Part shown: positions 22,626 to 31,220 of the stretch, piece after piece
Layout of the letters: each line of letters opens with the position of its first letter
Numbering within the stretch: the first letter of the stretch is position 1
DNA from: Alcaligenes pakistanensis
GTDB lineage: Bacteria; Pseudomonadota; Gammaproteobacteria; Burkholderiales; Burkholderiaceae_B
DNA length: 42,194 bases
NCBI RefSeq assembly: GCF_014652815.1
Contig: NZ_BMZN01000001.1
Span: forward strand, 1-42,194
Reading direction: 5' to 3'
Made by a program: the position numbers and the translations under genes
The notes under the pieces: generated by a model
The model's input: only the letters and a program-made list of their open reading frames with translations
Database searches by the model: none
Told to the model about the DNA's origin: nothing

Positions 22626-23237
22626 TTATTCGGCGCTTGGAGCAGGTTTTTCAGGAATAACGGTCAAAGGAATACGTACGGTTTGGCCGTCTCGGATCAC
22701 AAGGCTCCATCGCTCTGGATCAAACAGTAAAGGGCTGACCTCAAACACGGCGACATCGGAGACGGTCAGTAGTGGATTGAGTTTGTCGGAACCGACGGTG
22801 TCCAGGTCCTGCGCGTAGCGATAGTCTTGCGTGGCGCGTCGGTTAGGAGCGATTTGCGTGCCTCCTTCATCCGCCAAGAACAGGCGTGGCTGATGAATCC
22901 GTGGGTCTACTGGAGTCTGGGTGGTATTGGTATAGCGGTAGTGCAGGATGATAAACAGATTGTTTTGCCGGGCAGGTGTCGCCAGGTGTTCCTGGTCAAG
23001 CGCTGTCTGGCTTTGCCATTGATCCAGGGAGATATGCAGACGCGTGCCTTGATACTCGGGGGTGAGCAAGGTGCTGGCGTAGTGTTGAATGGGGGCAATC
23101 GGGGCAATCGGCGGGAGGCTGTGCGGCGCAGCAGGCCGCGTTTGTGTAGAAAGAACCCGGTCGTTTTGACTGTAGGCGGTGGCAGAACACAAGGCTAAAG
23201 CGGCAAACAGCCAAAAACGGGGCAGGGCAACATTCAT
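22626..23237 (-). CDS. Exported hypothetical protein
   Basis: 203 aa from the ATG at 23237 (the open frame begins at a TTG 4 codons earlier). The signal peptide is PRFWLFAALALCSATAYSQ with cleavage near residue 23. A Pro-rich linker (PPIAPIAPIQ) follows. The mature part is beta-sandwich-like: GTRLHISLDQWQSQ, NLFIILHYRYTNTTQTPVDP, QPRLFLADEGGTQIAPNRRA and VFEVSPLLFDPERWSLVIRD. The order resembles DUF4352-like immunoglobulin folds that bind cell-surface partners. It is on the same strand and 147 bp upstream of the SUMF1-fold gene, so the two may be co-expressed as an envelope pair. No specific function. Confidence 0.65.
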   Translation of the reverse strand: MNVALPRFWLFAALALCSATAYSQNDRVLSTQTRPAAPHSLPPIAPIAPIQHYASTLLTPEYQGTRLHISLDQWQSQTALDQEHLATPARQNNLFIILHYRYTNTTQTPVDPRIHQPRLFLADEGGTQIAPNRRATQDYRYAQDLDTVGSDKLNPLLTVSDVAVFEVSPLLFDPERWSLVIRDGQTVRIPLTVIPEKPAPSAE

Positions 23238-23318
23238 GAGTGCGAACAAGCCAATATGGATGAGAAAATCAGTGGGGATCGGATGAAACCGGGTGTTGGG
23301 CTAGAGAGACGACAGGCA

Positions 23319-23352
23319 AAAAAATAAACGGCTCACTGGCCGTTTTTTTTAA
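23319..23352. terminator. Bidirectional terminator containing a stop codon in its loop
   Basis: AAACGGC (23326-23332) pairs with GCCGTTT (23339-23345). T-runs flank both sides (eight T on plus; a T-rich run on minus). The stop codon of the coiled-coil gene lies in the loop. Confidence 0.85.
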
Positions 23353-23548
23353 CTACTTTTTTCAGATCATCCAGCTCTTTGCGCAGAGCGACAACCTCGT
23401 CACTGAGTAAGCCAATAATAGCCATCTGACTTTGGTACATCTCTACCAGGGGGTGATAACTGATACCACGACTGGTCAGCTCTCGGCAAAGAGCGCTTAA
23501 ACCGGTTCCAGCGCGTTTGGTTAAGGTAGCCATCTTCCTGTGATCCAT
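23333..23548 (-). CDS. Small coiled-coil protein
   Basis: 71 aa. A basic N-terminus (KMATLTKRAGTGLSALCREL) leads to a middle segment with SYHPLVEMYQSQMAIIGL and a strongly heptad-like end DEVVALRKELDDLKKVVKKN, predicted to form a short coiled coil or leucine-zipper oligomer. The start at 23548 has AGGACG at a suitable distance; an ATG five codons later also has an adjacent AGGAAG. Family not recognised; small DNA- or membrane-associated regulators have this shape. The gene ends inside its own terminator hairpin. Confidence 0.55.
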   Translation of the reverse strand: MDHRKMATLTKRAGTGLSALCRELTSRGISYHPLVEMYQSQMAIIGLLSDEVVALRKELDDLKKVVKKNGQ

Positions 23549-23665
23549 AAGACTGCGTCCTGATCCGTAGTTGTTCGATGTTTACATCCGTTAACCATAC
23601 CAAAATTCGATGACAATAGTGGTTTTTCTTAAAACTTCTTGTATATCTGTGGTTTAGCTACTGGC

Positions 23666-25033
23666 TTACCCTACTTGAAAGTTTCCTTCCGGATAGCGTA
23701 TGCGGCTGCGTTTGCGCGTGGCCAGGGAGTAGATCAAGGTCAATGGGCCTAGTCGGCCAGCGAACATCAGCACCATGATCAGGATCTGGCTGGGGGTGGA
23801 GAGCTTGTGCGTAATGCCGTGGCTCATACCCGTGGTGCTCAGGGCCGAGGCGGCTTCAAACAGCAGGCTGGTAATGGGCAGGTCTTCAAACAAGGTCAAG
23901 AGCAGTACGCTGATGAAGTACAAAGCGCCAGTAATCAAAAACAGGGCCAGGGCTTTTTGGACGGTTTCGGGGGCGACGCTGCGCTCCATCAGCACCACTT
24001 CTTCGCGCTGGCGTATATAAGAGCGTACAGCCGCCAAGAGCACGATCAAGGTACCGATCTTGATACCGCTGGCGGTACTGAGCGAGCCCCCGCCAATCAG
24101 CATCAGCACAATCATGACCAGCTGTGTGCTATCGCGCAGATGAGCAATGTCCATGGTGGTGAAACCAGCGGTACGGGTGGCGGCATTTTGCATCCAGGCA
24201 GCTAACGCCTGATCTCCAATGCCCAGCATGCCCAGGGTTTTTGGGTTGTTAAATTCCAGGGCCCACAGGCTGGTAAAGCCGATCAGGTTCAGGATCAAGG
24301 TGCCGATCAGGATCAGCTTGGTATAGGGCAGCAAGGTTTGCCAGCGTTTTTTCTGGCCTACATCGGCCAGCACGGTAAAACCAATCCCGCCCAGAATAAT
24401 CAGACCCGATAAAGTCATCACCGAGACGAAATCACCGGAGATTGGAACCAGGGAATCATGGAAAAGCGAGAAACCGGCATTATTAAAAGCGGTGACGGCA
24501 TGGAACAGGGCGCGATATAAGGCCGTGGTCCAGGGTAGATCAATGGTCCAGCGCAAAAACAAAATGGCGGCGGCAATCAGCTCAATCAGGGCCGCAATCT
24601 TGAAGACCTGGAAGGCGGTACTGCGGATACGCGAGACACTGGTTTGATTAAAGGCCTCCAGTGCCAGCGCTTGCTGGCTGACACTGATGCGTTTGTGCAT
24701 GGTGATGGCGGCAATGACGGCAAAGGTCACAAACCCCATGCCGCCGATTTGCACCAGCAGCGCCAGAACAATCTGCCCAAAATGCGTTAAGTCCGTTGCG
24801 GGATCAATAACGGCCAGTCCGGTTACGGTCACGGCCGAGGTGGCCATGAATAAGGCTTGGAAAATTCCCAGCCGTTGCTCTGCCGCTTGCGGCAGGCTTA
24901 GTAAAATCGCGCCCAGCACAATCAGGGCCATGAAGCCCAGAGCCAGCACTAGCGGTGGGCTGGCGCTTAAGGTGCGGGCCTGAGGATTAACCTCAAGACG
25001 GCGAGTCAGACTATTAGGCAGCCAATTGCGCAT
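23666..25033 (-). CDS. ktrB: KtrB/TrkH-type potassium (cation) channel subunit
   Basis: 455 aa. Membrane subunit of a Ktr/Trk potassium uptake system with four M1-P-M2 repeats. The four pore loops are visible: TSAVTVTGLAV, AFNNAGFSLFHD, ATRTAGFTTMDI and ASALSTTGMSHG, each with the filter Gly. The conserved gating region GGGSLSTASGIKIGTLIVLL lies between the third and fourth repeats. The C-terminus is short and basic. It begins 3 bp after the ktrA stop on the same strand, a classic ktrAB pair in which KtrA gates KtrB by ATP/ADP and NAD(H). Na+-coupled K+ uptake is typical of KtrB. Confidence 0.92.
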   Translation of the reverse strand: MRNWLPNSLTRRLEVNPQARTLSASPPLVLALGFMALIVLGAILLSLPQAAEQRLGIFQALFMATSAVTVTGLAVIDPATDLTHFGQIVLALLVQIGGMGFVTFAVIAAITMHKRISVSQQALALEAFNQTSVSRIRSTAFQVFKIAALIELIAAAILFLRWTIDLPWTTALYRALFHAVTAFNNAGFSLFHDSLVPISGDFVSVMTLSGLIILGGIGFTVLADVGQKKRWQTLLPYTKLILIGTLILNLIGFTSLWALEFNNPKTLGMLGIGDQALAAWMQNAATRTAGFTTMDIAHLRDSTQLVMIVLMLIGGGSLSTASGIKIGTLIVLLAAVRSYIRQREEVVLMERSVAPETVQKALALFLITGALYFISVLLLTLFEDLPITSLLFEAASALSTTGMSHGITHKLSTPSQILIMVLMFAGRLGPLTLIYSLATRKRSRIRYPEGNFQVG

Positions 25034-25036
25034 ACA

Positions 25037-25690
25037 TCAAACCAGTTTGGGGGCGGCGGTACGTAATGCCTGCAGTTGTCCGAGCAGGATCAGCAGGTCT
25101 TTGGCATGCAAGGCAAAATCAGGGTCGGGTTGGATGGTGGTTTGACCACGACGTTTGACCAGCAGGACCTGGACATCATCCATTTGCTCTCGCAGAACGT
25201 CCTTGATGGTCTGGCCGTTCATATTGTCGCTGGCGGTGACTTCCACGATGTAGTCGCCATTACCCAGGCTGATGTAGTCGTTGACCATGGGGTAGCTCAG
25301 CATTTGCGCAACCCGTATTCCCATTTCCTCTTCAGGATGGATAATGCGGTTGACACCAATCTTGGCCAGGATCAAATGCTGGGCATGGGAAATGGCTTTC
25401 GCCCAGATAGTGGGCACCCCAAAACTTTTCAGGTGCACGACACAGACCAGGCAAGATTCAATATCAGCCCCAATTGCAACCAGAACTACGTCATAATTGT
25501 CCAGCCCCAGCTCTTCCAGAGCCTGGCGGTCAGTGACATCGGCAATAACGGCACGGTTTAATTGGTCCGCATATTTGTTGACCAGTTTGGGGTTGGTATC
25601 CACTCCCAGTACGGAGTGTCCCATTTTCATGAGTTCCAGGGCGCAGGCCGAACCGAAGCGGCCTAATCCTATGACGGCGAACTGTGCCAT
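25037..25690 (-). CDS. ktrA: KtrA/TrkA regulatory RCK subunit
   Basis: 217 aa. An RCK-N Rossmann domain begins FAVIGLGRFGSACALELMKM (Gly8-Gly13 binding loop), with Asp31 in VLGVDTNPKLV and the block NRAVIADVTDRQALEELGLD. The RCK-C domain follows from about residue 130 (VNDYISLGNGDYIVEVTASD). Cytoplasmic octameric gating ring of the KtrB channel, responsive to nucleotides and possibly c-di-AMP in other lineages. First gene of the leftward ktrA-ktrB operon, 3 bp from ktrB. Length is normal for KtrA. Confidence 0.93.
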   Translation of the reverse strand: MAQFAVIGLGRFGSACALELMKMGHSVLGVDTNPKLVNKYADQLNRAVIADVTDRQALEELGLDNYDVVLVAIGADIESCLVCVVHLKSFGVPTIWAKAISHAQHLILAKIGVNRIIHPEEEMGIRVAQMLSYPMVNDYISLGNGDYIVEVTASDNMNGQTIKDVLREQMDDVQVLLVKRRGQTTIQPDPDFALHAKDLLILLGQLQALRTAAPKLV

Positions 25691-25846
25691 AGCTTATTTG
25701 ATCCGTTTGATGCTTGAAACAATTTCAAGCCAAATTAAGCGTTGATGGTATAAAGACATATCTGGTAAAAACCCTTATCGGGTATTCCCTTGGGCGCGTG
25801 TCGTTCAGGCCCTGGCGGAAACATCAATAGTGGACAGTGTAAAACA

Positions 25847-26947
25847 ATGGTTAGTTTGTTTGATCCAATCAAACTGGGTGATATTGAACTCATGAACCGC
25901 ATCATCATGGCGCCCATGACACGCGCGCGCGCCTCAGAGGGCCGTATGCCCAATGATTTGATGCGTATGTACTATTGCCAGCGGGCCAGTGCGGGGCTGA
26001 TTGTAGCCGAAGCCACCTCGGTATCGCCGCAAGGTGTGGGCTATGCACACACGCCGGGCATCTGGAGCAGTGCACAGGTTGACGCCTGGCGCACCATTAC
26101 GGAAGCGGTACATGCCAAGGGCGGACGTATTGTCTTGCAACTGTGGCACGTGGGGCGTGTGTCTGATCCCGAGTTTCTCAATGGCCAGATCCCAGTCGCC
26201 CCCAGCGCGATTGCCTGTGAGGGCATGGTCAGCCATTTAAGCCCTGAGCGTGCTTTTGTAGTGCCCCGCGCCTTACGTAACGAAGAGATCGCCGATATTG
26301 TGGACGATTTCGCGGTTGCGGCTCAAAACGCACTCAGTGCCGGGTTTGACGGCGTAGAGATTCACGGGGCCAATGGTTATCTGATCGACCAGTTTCTACA
26401 TGATGGCTCCAATACCCGTACGGATGCTTACGGTGGCTCCATTGAAAACCGGGCACGTTTTCTTTTGGAAATTGTGGACGCCTGTGTGGCTATTTGGGGA
26501 GCTGGACGCGTCGGCGTGCATTTATCTCCGCGCGGTGGTTTACATGGCATGAAGGATTCTGATCCAGCCCGTTTGTTCTCTTATGTGGCCTGCGAACTGG
26601 ATCGACGCGATATCGCCTTCCTGTTCTTGCGTGAAAGCCCGGCCTCAGACAGCCTGCTGCCCATGATCAAATGCCAGTTCGGCGGCGCAATTATTGCCAA
26701 TGAACATTTTGATTTGCCCACGGCGCAGACCACTTTATCCAAAGGCATGGCAGACGCCGTGTCGTTCGGTAAGGCTTTTTTGTCTAACCCGGATTTGCCC
26801 TTGCGTTTGCAGTTGCGCGCTCCCTTGAATGGCTGGGATTGCGGCTCCTTTTATACACAGGGACCTAAAGGCTATACGGACTATCCGTTTTTGAAGTCCA
26901 ACCCGGAATGGGATCAGCCTGTGGATGAGAATTTGCAGGCACATTAG
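25847..26947 (+). CDS. Old Yellow Enzyme family NADH:flavin oxidoreductase
   Basis: 366 aa from the ATG at 25847; earlier starts add an unrelated 19 residues. FMN TIM-barrel ene-reductase. SLFDPIKLGDIELMNRIIMA is the family start with the FMN-binding Thr in MAPMTRARA; RIVLQLWHVGRVS carries the second binding His; and EIHGANGYLIDQFLHDGSNT holds the substrate-binding His/Asn pair, followed by the signature TDAYGGSIENR. The C-terminal FMN phosphate site is around ADAVSFGKAFLSNPDL. It reduces activated alkenes, nitro compounds or N-ethylmaleimide; in vivo substrates are usually unclear. Divergent from ktrAB, so 25691-25846 is a shared promoter region. It is likely in the NemA/XenB-like class I group. 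Confidence 0.88.
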   Translation: MVSLFDPIKLGDIELMNRIIMAPMTRARASEGRMPNDLMRMYYCQRASAGLIVAEATSVSPQGVGYAHTPGIWSSAQVDAWRTITEAVHAKGGRIVLQLWHVGRVSDPEFLNGQIPVAPSAIACEGMVSHLSPERAFVVPRALRNEEIADIVDDFAVAAQNALSAGFDGVEIHGANGYLIDQFLHDGSNTRTDAYGGSIENRARFLLEIVDACVAIWGAGRVGVHLSPRGGLHGMKDSDPARLFSYVACELDRRDIAFLFLRESPASDSLLPMIKCQFGGAIIANEHFDLPTAQTTLSKGMADAVSFGKAFLSNPDLPLRLQLRAPLNGWDCGSFYTQGPKGYTDYPFLKSNPEWDQPVDENLQAH

Positions 26948-26976
26948 TCTCGGCCTGCTGTGATTCTGTCGTCAAT

Positions 26977-27005
26977 AAAAAAGCCCGTAGCAAACGGGCT
27001 TTTTT
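26977..27005. terminator. Bidirectional terminator between convergent genes
   Basis: A-run then GCCCGT (26983-26988) pairs with ACGGGC (26994-26999) followed by six T. The symmetric A and T flanks serve both the OYE gene and the leftward thioesterase operon. Confidence 0.92.
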
Positions 27006-27040
27006 ATTGGGCTGGGCTTTAGCGTCAATAAAGCGCTTTA

Positions 27041-27460
27041 TTAACTGCCGCGCACAATCCGGAACGTAGCCGCTGCTTTTACGAGCAAGCGATTTTTCTC
27101 GTCATACCCACCGCCTTCGCAATAGGCGGTTTCGCCTTCCAGATACAGGCAGTGGGCTTTGAACCAGACATCACCCCGAGCAGGCAGCAGGAACTGAGAG
27201 TTCATGTCTATGGTGGCCATCCCCGAGCCAGGGCGTTGCGCCCGTGCTGCGGCGCTAAGCGTGAAGTCCAGGATTGCCATCAAGGTGCCCCCGTGCACAT
27301 CGGCACGGGAGTTAGCATTACAGGCTTGCCAGGGCAAAAAGGTGATGACTTCCTGCTCGGAACTGCTGACAGTCTGCAGGCCCAGGTGCTGCATCAGGGG
27401 GATATGGGTGCCGAAAAAATCCTGTTTGGGCTGCGCCAGTTCGGCCTGCAAATGCTTCAT
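27041..27460 (-). CDS. PaaI-family hotdog thioesterase
   Basis: 139 aa. Acyl-CoA thioesterase fold. The opening helix is QDFFGTHIPLMQHLGLQTVS, the catalytic block RADVHGGTLMAILDFTLSAA has the His-Gly-Gly-x-x-x-x-x-x-Asp pattern of PaaI-type enzymes, and SGMATIDMNSQFLLPARGDV and FKAHCLYLEGETAYCEGG are the next strands. The substrate is an acyl- or aryl-CoA, not predictable. Its ATG overlaps the YqeY stop by 4 bp (ATGA), so translation is coupled to the upstream gene. Length is normal for the family. Confidence 0.88.
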   Translation of the reverse strand: MKHLQAELAQPKQDFFGTHIPLMQHLGLQTVSSSEQEVITFLPWQACNANSRADVHGGTLMAILDFTLSAAARAQRPGSGMATIDMNSQFLLPARGDVWFKAHCLYLEGETAYCEGGGYDEKNRLLVKAAATFRIVRGS

Positions 27461-27918
27461 GGGTTCAGTTTTTGTTTCACTTGAGCAGAGATCAAGGACA
27501 TATCGGCACGGCCTGCCAGCTTGGTTTTAACCAGACCCATGACTTTACCCATCAAGGCGGGGCCTTGAGCGCCGTCGGCTTGAGCCTGGCTAATCGCATC
27601 AAGAATTACCTGCTCGACTTCAGCGCTGTCTGCTTGCTGAGGCAGATATTCTTGCAGAATCTGCAATTCGGCTTTTTCTTTGTCAGCACTTTCGGTACGG
27701 CCAGCGGATTCAAAAGCCTGAATAGATTCGCGGCGTTGTTTCACCTGTTTTTCGATGATGCTGCTGACCTCGGCATCGCCCAGCTCGATACGTTCGTCCA
27801 CTTCGCGTTGTTTGATCGCGGCTTGCAAAAAACGCAAGGTCTCCAGGCGGCCGCTGTCGCGTGCGCGCATTGCCGTTTTGACATCTTCAGCTAAACGGGC
27901 TTTGAGTGTTTGACTCAT
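27457..27918 (-). CDS. GatB/YqeY domain protein
   Basis: 153 aa from the ATG at 27918, with AGGAAC well placed; an upstream ATG at 27942 adds 8 non-conserved residues. MSQTLKARLAEDVKTAMRAR followed by LETLRFLQAAIKQREVDERI is the family start, and EYLPQQADSAEVEQVILDAI then GPALMGKVMGLVKTKLAGRA form the two tail-like helical domains shared with the C-terminus of GatB. YqeY proteins may bind tRNA or assist amidotransferase reactions; the actual role is not settled. It is often found near rpsU and dnaG, but here it is coupled to a hotdog thioesterase. Confidence 0.92.
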   Translation of the reverse strand: MSQTLKARLAEDVKTAMRARDSGRLETLRFLQAAIKQREVDERIELGDAEVSSIIEKQVKQRRESIQAFESAGRTESADKEKAELQILQEYLPQQADSAEVEQVILDAISQAQADGAQGPALMGKVMGLVKTKLAGRADMSLISAQVKQKLNP

Positions 27919-28022
27919 GGTGGTTCCTGGTTGAACGGGCAAAGCGCTAGTTTAACGCAGGCAGGGGGAGGGGAAAAACCCGCAATGAGAATTTTGTGAC
28001 GGGCGGTTGAAAGGGGGGCTGG

Positions 28023-31000
28023 TTATTGAAAGTCCCGACTGCGTGCGACCAAGTCACCAATCAGATGATTCATCGTGACCAGGCGATGTGCAATCAGATG
28101 GCAGACAGCGCCGTCACGTTGCCAGACGCCATACACGCCCATCAGGCGTGATTGCAGCAAAGCATTGGATTGCTCCTGCGCCAGTTCTTCCCGAACGATG
28201 ACATTTACACTGCCGGTTTCATCTTCTAAGGTCACAAAGACGGTCCCTTTGGCGGTGCCCGGTCGTTGGCGGGTGGTGACTAATCCACAGGCCCGCGCTA
28301 GACGCCGGTCGGGACAATGCTGATTAAGTTGTTCTGCGGTAGAGAAACGCATGGGTTCCAGTTGTGCCCGCAACAAAGCCAAGGGGTGACGGTTAAGGCT
28401 TAATCCTGTGGCCTGATAGTCGCTCAGTACTTCCAGCCCCACACTGGCACGCCTTAGTGTGGGTAGGGTGTCCGGGATTTCCGCGTGGCTCAGTAAGCCC
28501 GGCTGGCTGGGGCGTCTTGCATCCCACACGCTATGACGACGCTGAGGATAGGCGCTACGCAAGGCGTGAGCTTGTGCCAAGGCTTGTTGATCGTGTGCGG
28601 ATAGGGCTAGCTCCTGGCGCAAGCAGGCCAGATCCAGCGTTTGCCCAGCGTGGTTTTGTCGGTAATTCACAATGGCTTGTGCAGCATGTTCACTTAAACC
28701 TTTGACCATATGCAGGCCCAGACGTACCTGTGGAGGACGACCTGACTCGGAGCAGACATGGCTGTCAAACTGGCTGTACTGCACATCAACAGGCAAGACC
28801 GCTACGCCGTGACGGCGTGCATCCTGCACCAATTGGCTGGGGCCATAAAAGCCCATAGGCTGGGAGTTGAGTAAAGCGGCCAGAAAATGATCGGGGTAGC
28901 GGGCCTTTAAATAGGCGCTGAACCAGGCCAATTTGGCAAAGCTGGCCGAATGGCTTTCGGGAAAGCCATACTCCCCAAAACCGCTGATTTGATTGAACAA
29001 GCGCTGGGCGAACTCTGGGGCATAGCCCTTTGCGTCCATGCCATCCAGCAGCTCTTGCTCGAAAGGTCCTAAGCCCCCTCGACGACGCCAGGCGGCCATG
29101 GCCCGGCGCAGGGCATCGGCCTTGTCAGCTGAGAATCCGGCGGCCTCCATCGCCAGCTCCATCGCTTGTTCCTGAAAGATAGGCACACCTAATGTACGTT
29201 CCAGCACATGGCGAATTTCGGGGGCGGGGTAGTCTACTTTGCTGTGGTCGCGACGGCGTTCCAGATAAGGATGCACCATGCCGCCTTGAATAGGGCCGGG
29301 ACGGACAATGGCTACTTGTACGACCAGATCATAGAAACACTCGGGGCGTAGACGCGGCAGCATGCTCATCTGGGCCCGGGACTCGATCTGGAATACGCCT
29401 ACGGTGTCGGCCCGCCGGATCATGCGAAAGGTCTTAGCGCTTTTTAAGGGAATGTCCTGTAGGCGGAACGGTTTGCCTTTTTGCAGGCTGATACTGTCCA
29501 GGCAACGACGCAAGGCGCTCAACATGCCCAAAGCCAGAATATCGACTTTCAGCAGACCCAGCACATCCAGATCGTCCTTGTCCCATTGCACAACACTGCG
29601 CCCTGGCATGGCAGCGTTCTGAATGGGCACCAGCCTGTGTAAGGGCGTTTGTGAAATCACAAACCCGCCCGGATGCTGGGACATGTGACGCGGGAAACCC
29701 ATTAACTGGCGAGTCAAAGACAGCCATTGATGAGCTTGCTCGGGGGGGCATTCAGGAAAACGCGCCAGAACCTCATCCTGGATACGGGTGTCTTTCAGCC
29801 AGGCCCGGTCGCATTGAATTAAAGCCTCGATCAAGGCCTGGGGAATGCCCAGTGCTTTACCGGTATCTCGTAAGGCACTACGCCGCCGATAGGTGGTGAT
29901 GACGGCTGTTAAGGCTGCCCGTTGACGGCCATATTTGCGATAAATGTATTGGATCACTTCTTCGCGGCGCTGGTGCTCGAAGTCCACGTCAATATCGGGT
30001 GGCTCAGCCCGCGCCCGGCTGATAAATCGGGCGAACAAGGTGTGGCTGCTGGCAGGATCAACCTCAGTAATACCCAGGCAATAGCACACGGCGGAATTGG
30101 CAGCTGAGCCCCGACCCTGACACAGGATTCCCTGACTACGTGCATAGCTGACGATGTCGTGCAGGGTCAGGAAATAGGACTCATAGCCCAGGTCTTCAAT
30201 CAGGCTTAGCTCTTCTTGCAGGCGAGTCCGCACACTAGCGCTGATGCCTTGGGGATAACGAGCTTGTGCACCGCGCTCAGTTTCCTGGCGTAGATAGTCA
30301 ATACCGCTCATGCCGGGCGGAACAATCTCGACCGGGTATTCGTACTTGATTTCACTTAAAGAAAACTGGCACAGCTGTTGAATCTGGTCTGTGGTCGCGC
30401 GCAGATCAGCCGGGTACAGATTGGCCAACTGGAAACGACTGCGTAAATGATGCTCGGCATTGCTGGCCAAGGCCCAACCGCACTCTTGTACCGGTGTTTT
30501 CAGCCGTATGGCGGCCAAGGTATCGTGTAAAGGTTGGCGTGAACGCACATGCATATGCACACCGCCCAAGGCTGCGCAGCGTAAACCACATTCCTGCGAT
30601 GCCACGCGGACGGCGCGGACATGCTGCAGGTCTTGATCACATCGATGCAGGCTGAGACCTAAAAACAGGCGGTTGGGAAACAGGCCCAGCAGACGCTGTG
30701 CCTGAATTTGGATTTGTGTACGGCTTAATCCATAAGCCGGTTTATAAATAACTAGGCAGTCCGGCAGTATCTGGCTTTCTTGGCCTTGCCCGGCTTGGTG
30801 CAAAAAAGACCAGTCAATTGCGGCTTCCTGCTTCAAATCCAGGGACTGATGCAAGTGCGAGATGAACTGGCACAGATTGCCGTAGCCTTCCTTATTGCGG
30901 GGCAAAATCAGAAGTTCGTGGGTCAGGGTTTCGTCATCAGGACACGTATCGGTGTTGCCGCTCTGTGAGCCTGTAGCACCCCAAGCGCCCGTGAAACGGA

Positions 31001-31220
31001 AGCGGCTCCCCACCAGAAAACGGATCTCCGGGTGCAGCTTGGCCTGCGCATAGGCGCGTACTACGCCTGCCATGGAAGCATAATCACATAAAGCGAGCGC
31101 TTTGTAGCCCAGTTCCGCCGCACGGCTGATCAGTTCTTCAGGGTGGGAAGCACCGTTCAAAAAACTGTAGTTGGACAGGCAGTCCAGCTCGGAATACAGC
31201 AGGTCTATACCAGGATTCAT
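28023..31220 (-). CDS. dnaE2: Error-prone DNA polymerase DnaE2 (ImuC)
   Basis: 1065 aa from the ATG at 31220, which overlaps the imuB stop by 4 bp (ATGA); the longer frame from 31346 lies inside imuB. C-family polymerase. The PHP domain opens YSELDCLSNYSFLNGASHPE; the palm carries PPDIDVDFEHQRREEVIQYI with catalytic Asp residues and the finger block IQYIYRKYGR; GFPESHSASFAKLAWFSAYL and the tail OB fold (ETGSVNVIVREE) follow. It copies damaged DNA as part of the ImuA-ImuB-DnaE2 mutasome. Third gene of the LexA-controlled cassette. PHP catalytic residues look partly degenerate, as is usual for DnaE2. Confidence 0.95.
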   Translation of the reverse strand: MNPGIDLLYSELDCLSNYSFLNGASHPEELISRAAELGYKALALCDYASMAGVVRAYAQAKLHPEIRFLVGSRFRFTGAWGATGSQSGNTDTCPDDETLTHELLILPRNKEGYGNLCQFISHLHQSLDLKQEAAIDWSFLHQAGQGQESQILPDCLVIYKPAYGLSRTQIQIQAQRLLGLFPNRLFLGLSLHRCDQDLQHVRAVRVASQECGLRCAALGGVHMHVRSRQPLHDTLAAIRLKTPVQECGWALASNAEHHLRSRFQLANLYPADLRATTDQIQQLCQFSLSEIKYEYPVEIVPPGMSGIDYLRQETERGAQARYPQGISASVRTRLQEELSLIEDLGYESYFLTLHDIVSYARSQGILCQGRGSAANSAVCYCLGITEVDPASSHTLFARFISRARAEPPDIDVDFEHQRREEVIQYIYRKYGRQRAALTAVITTYRRRSALRDTGKALGIPQALIEALIQCDRAWLKDTRIQDEVLARFPECPPEQAHQWLSLTRQLMGFPRHMSQHPGGFVISQTPLHRLVPIQNAAMPGRSVVQWDKDDLDVLGLLKVDILALGMLSALRRCLDSISLQKGKPFRLQDIPLKSAKTFRMIRRADTVGVFQIESRAQMSMLPRLRPECFYDLVVQVAIVRPGPIQGGMVHPYLERRRDHSKVDYPAPEIRHVLERTLGVPIFQEQAMELAMEAAGFSADKADALRRAMAAWRRRGGLGPFEQELLDGMDAKGYAPEFAQRLFNQISGFGEYGFPESHSASFAKLAWFSAYLKARYPDHFLAALLNSQPMGFYGPSQLVQDARRHGVAVLPVDVQYSQFDSHVCSESGRPPQVRLGLHMVKGLSEHAAQAIVNYRQNHAGQTLDLACLRQELALSAHDQQALAQAHALRSAYPQRRHSVWDARRPSQPGLLSHAEIPDTLPTLRRASVGLEVLSDYQATGLSLNRHPLALLRAQLEPMRFSTAEQLNQHCPDRRLARACGLVTTRQRPGTAKGTVFVTLEDETGSVNVIVREELAQEQSNALLQSRLMGVYGVWQRDGAVCHLIAHRLVTMNHLIGDLVARSRDFQ

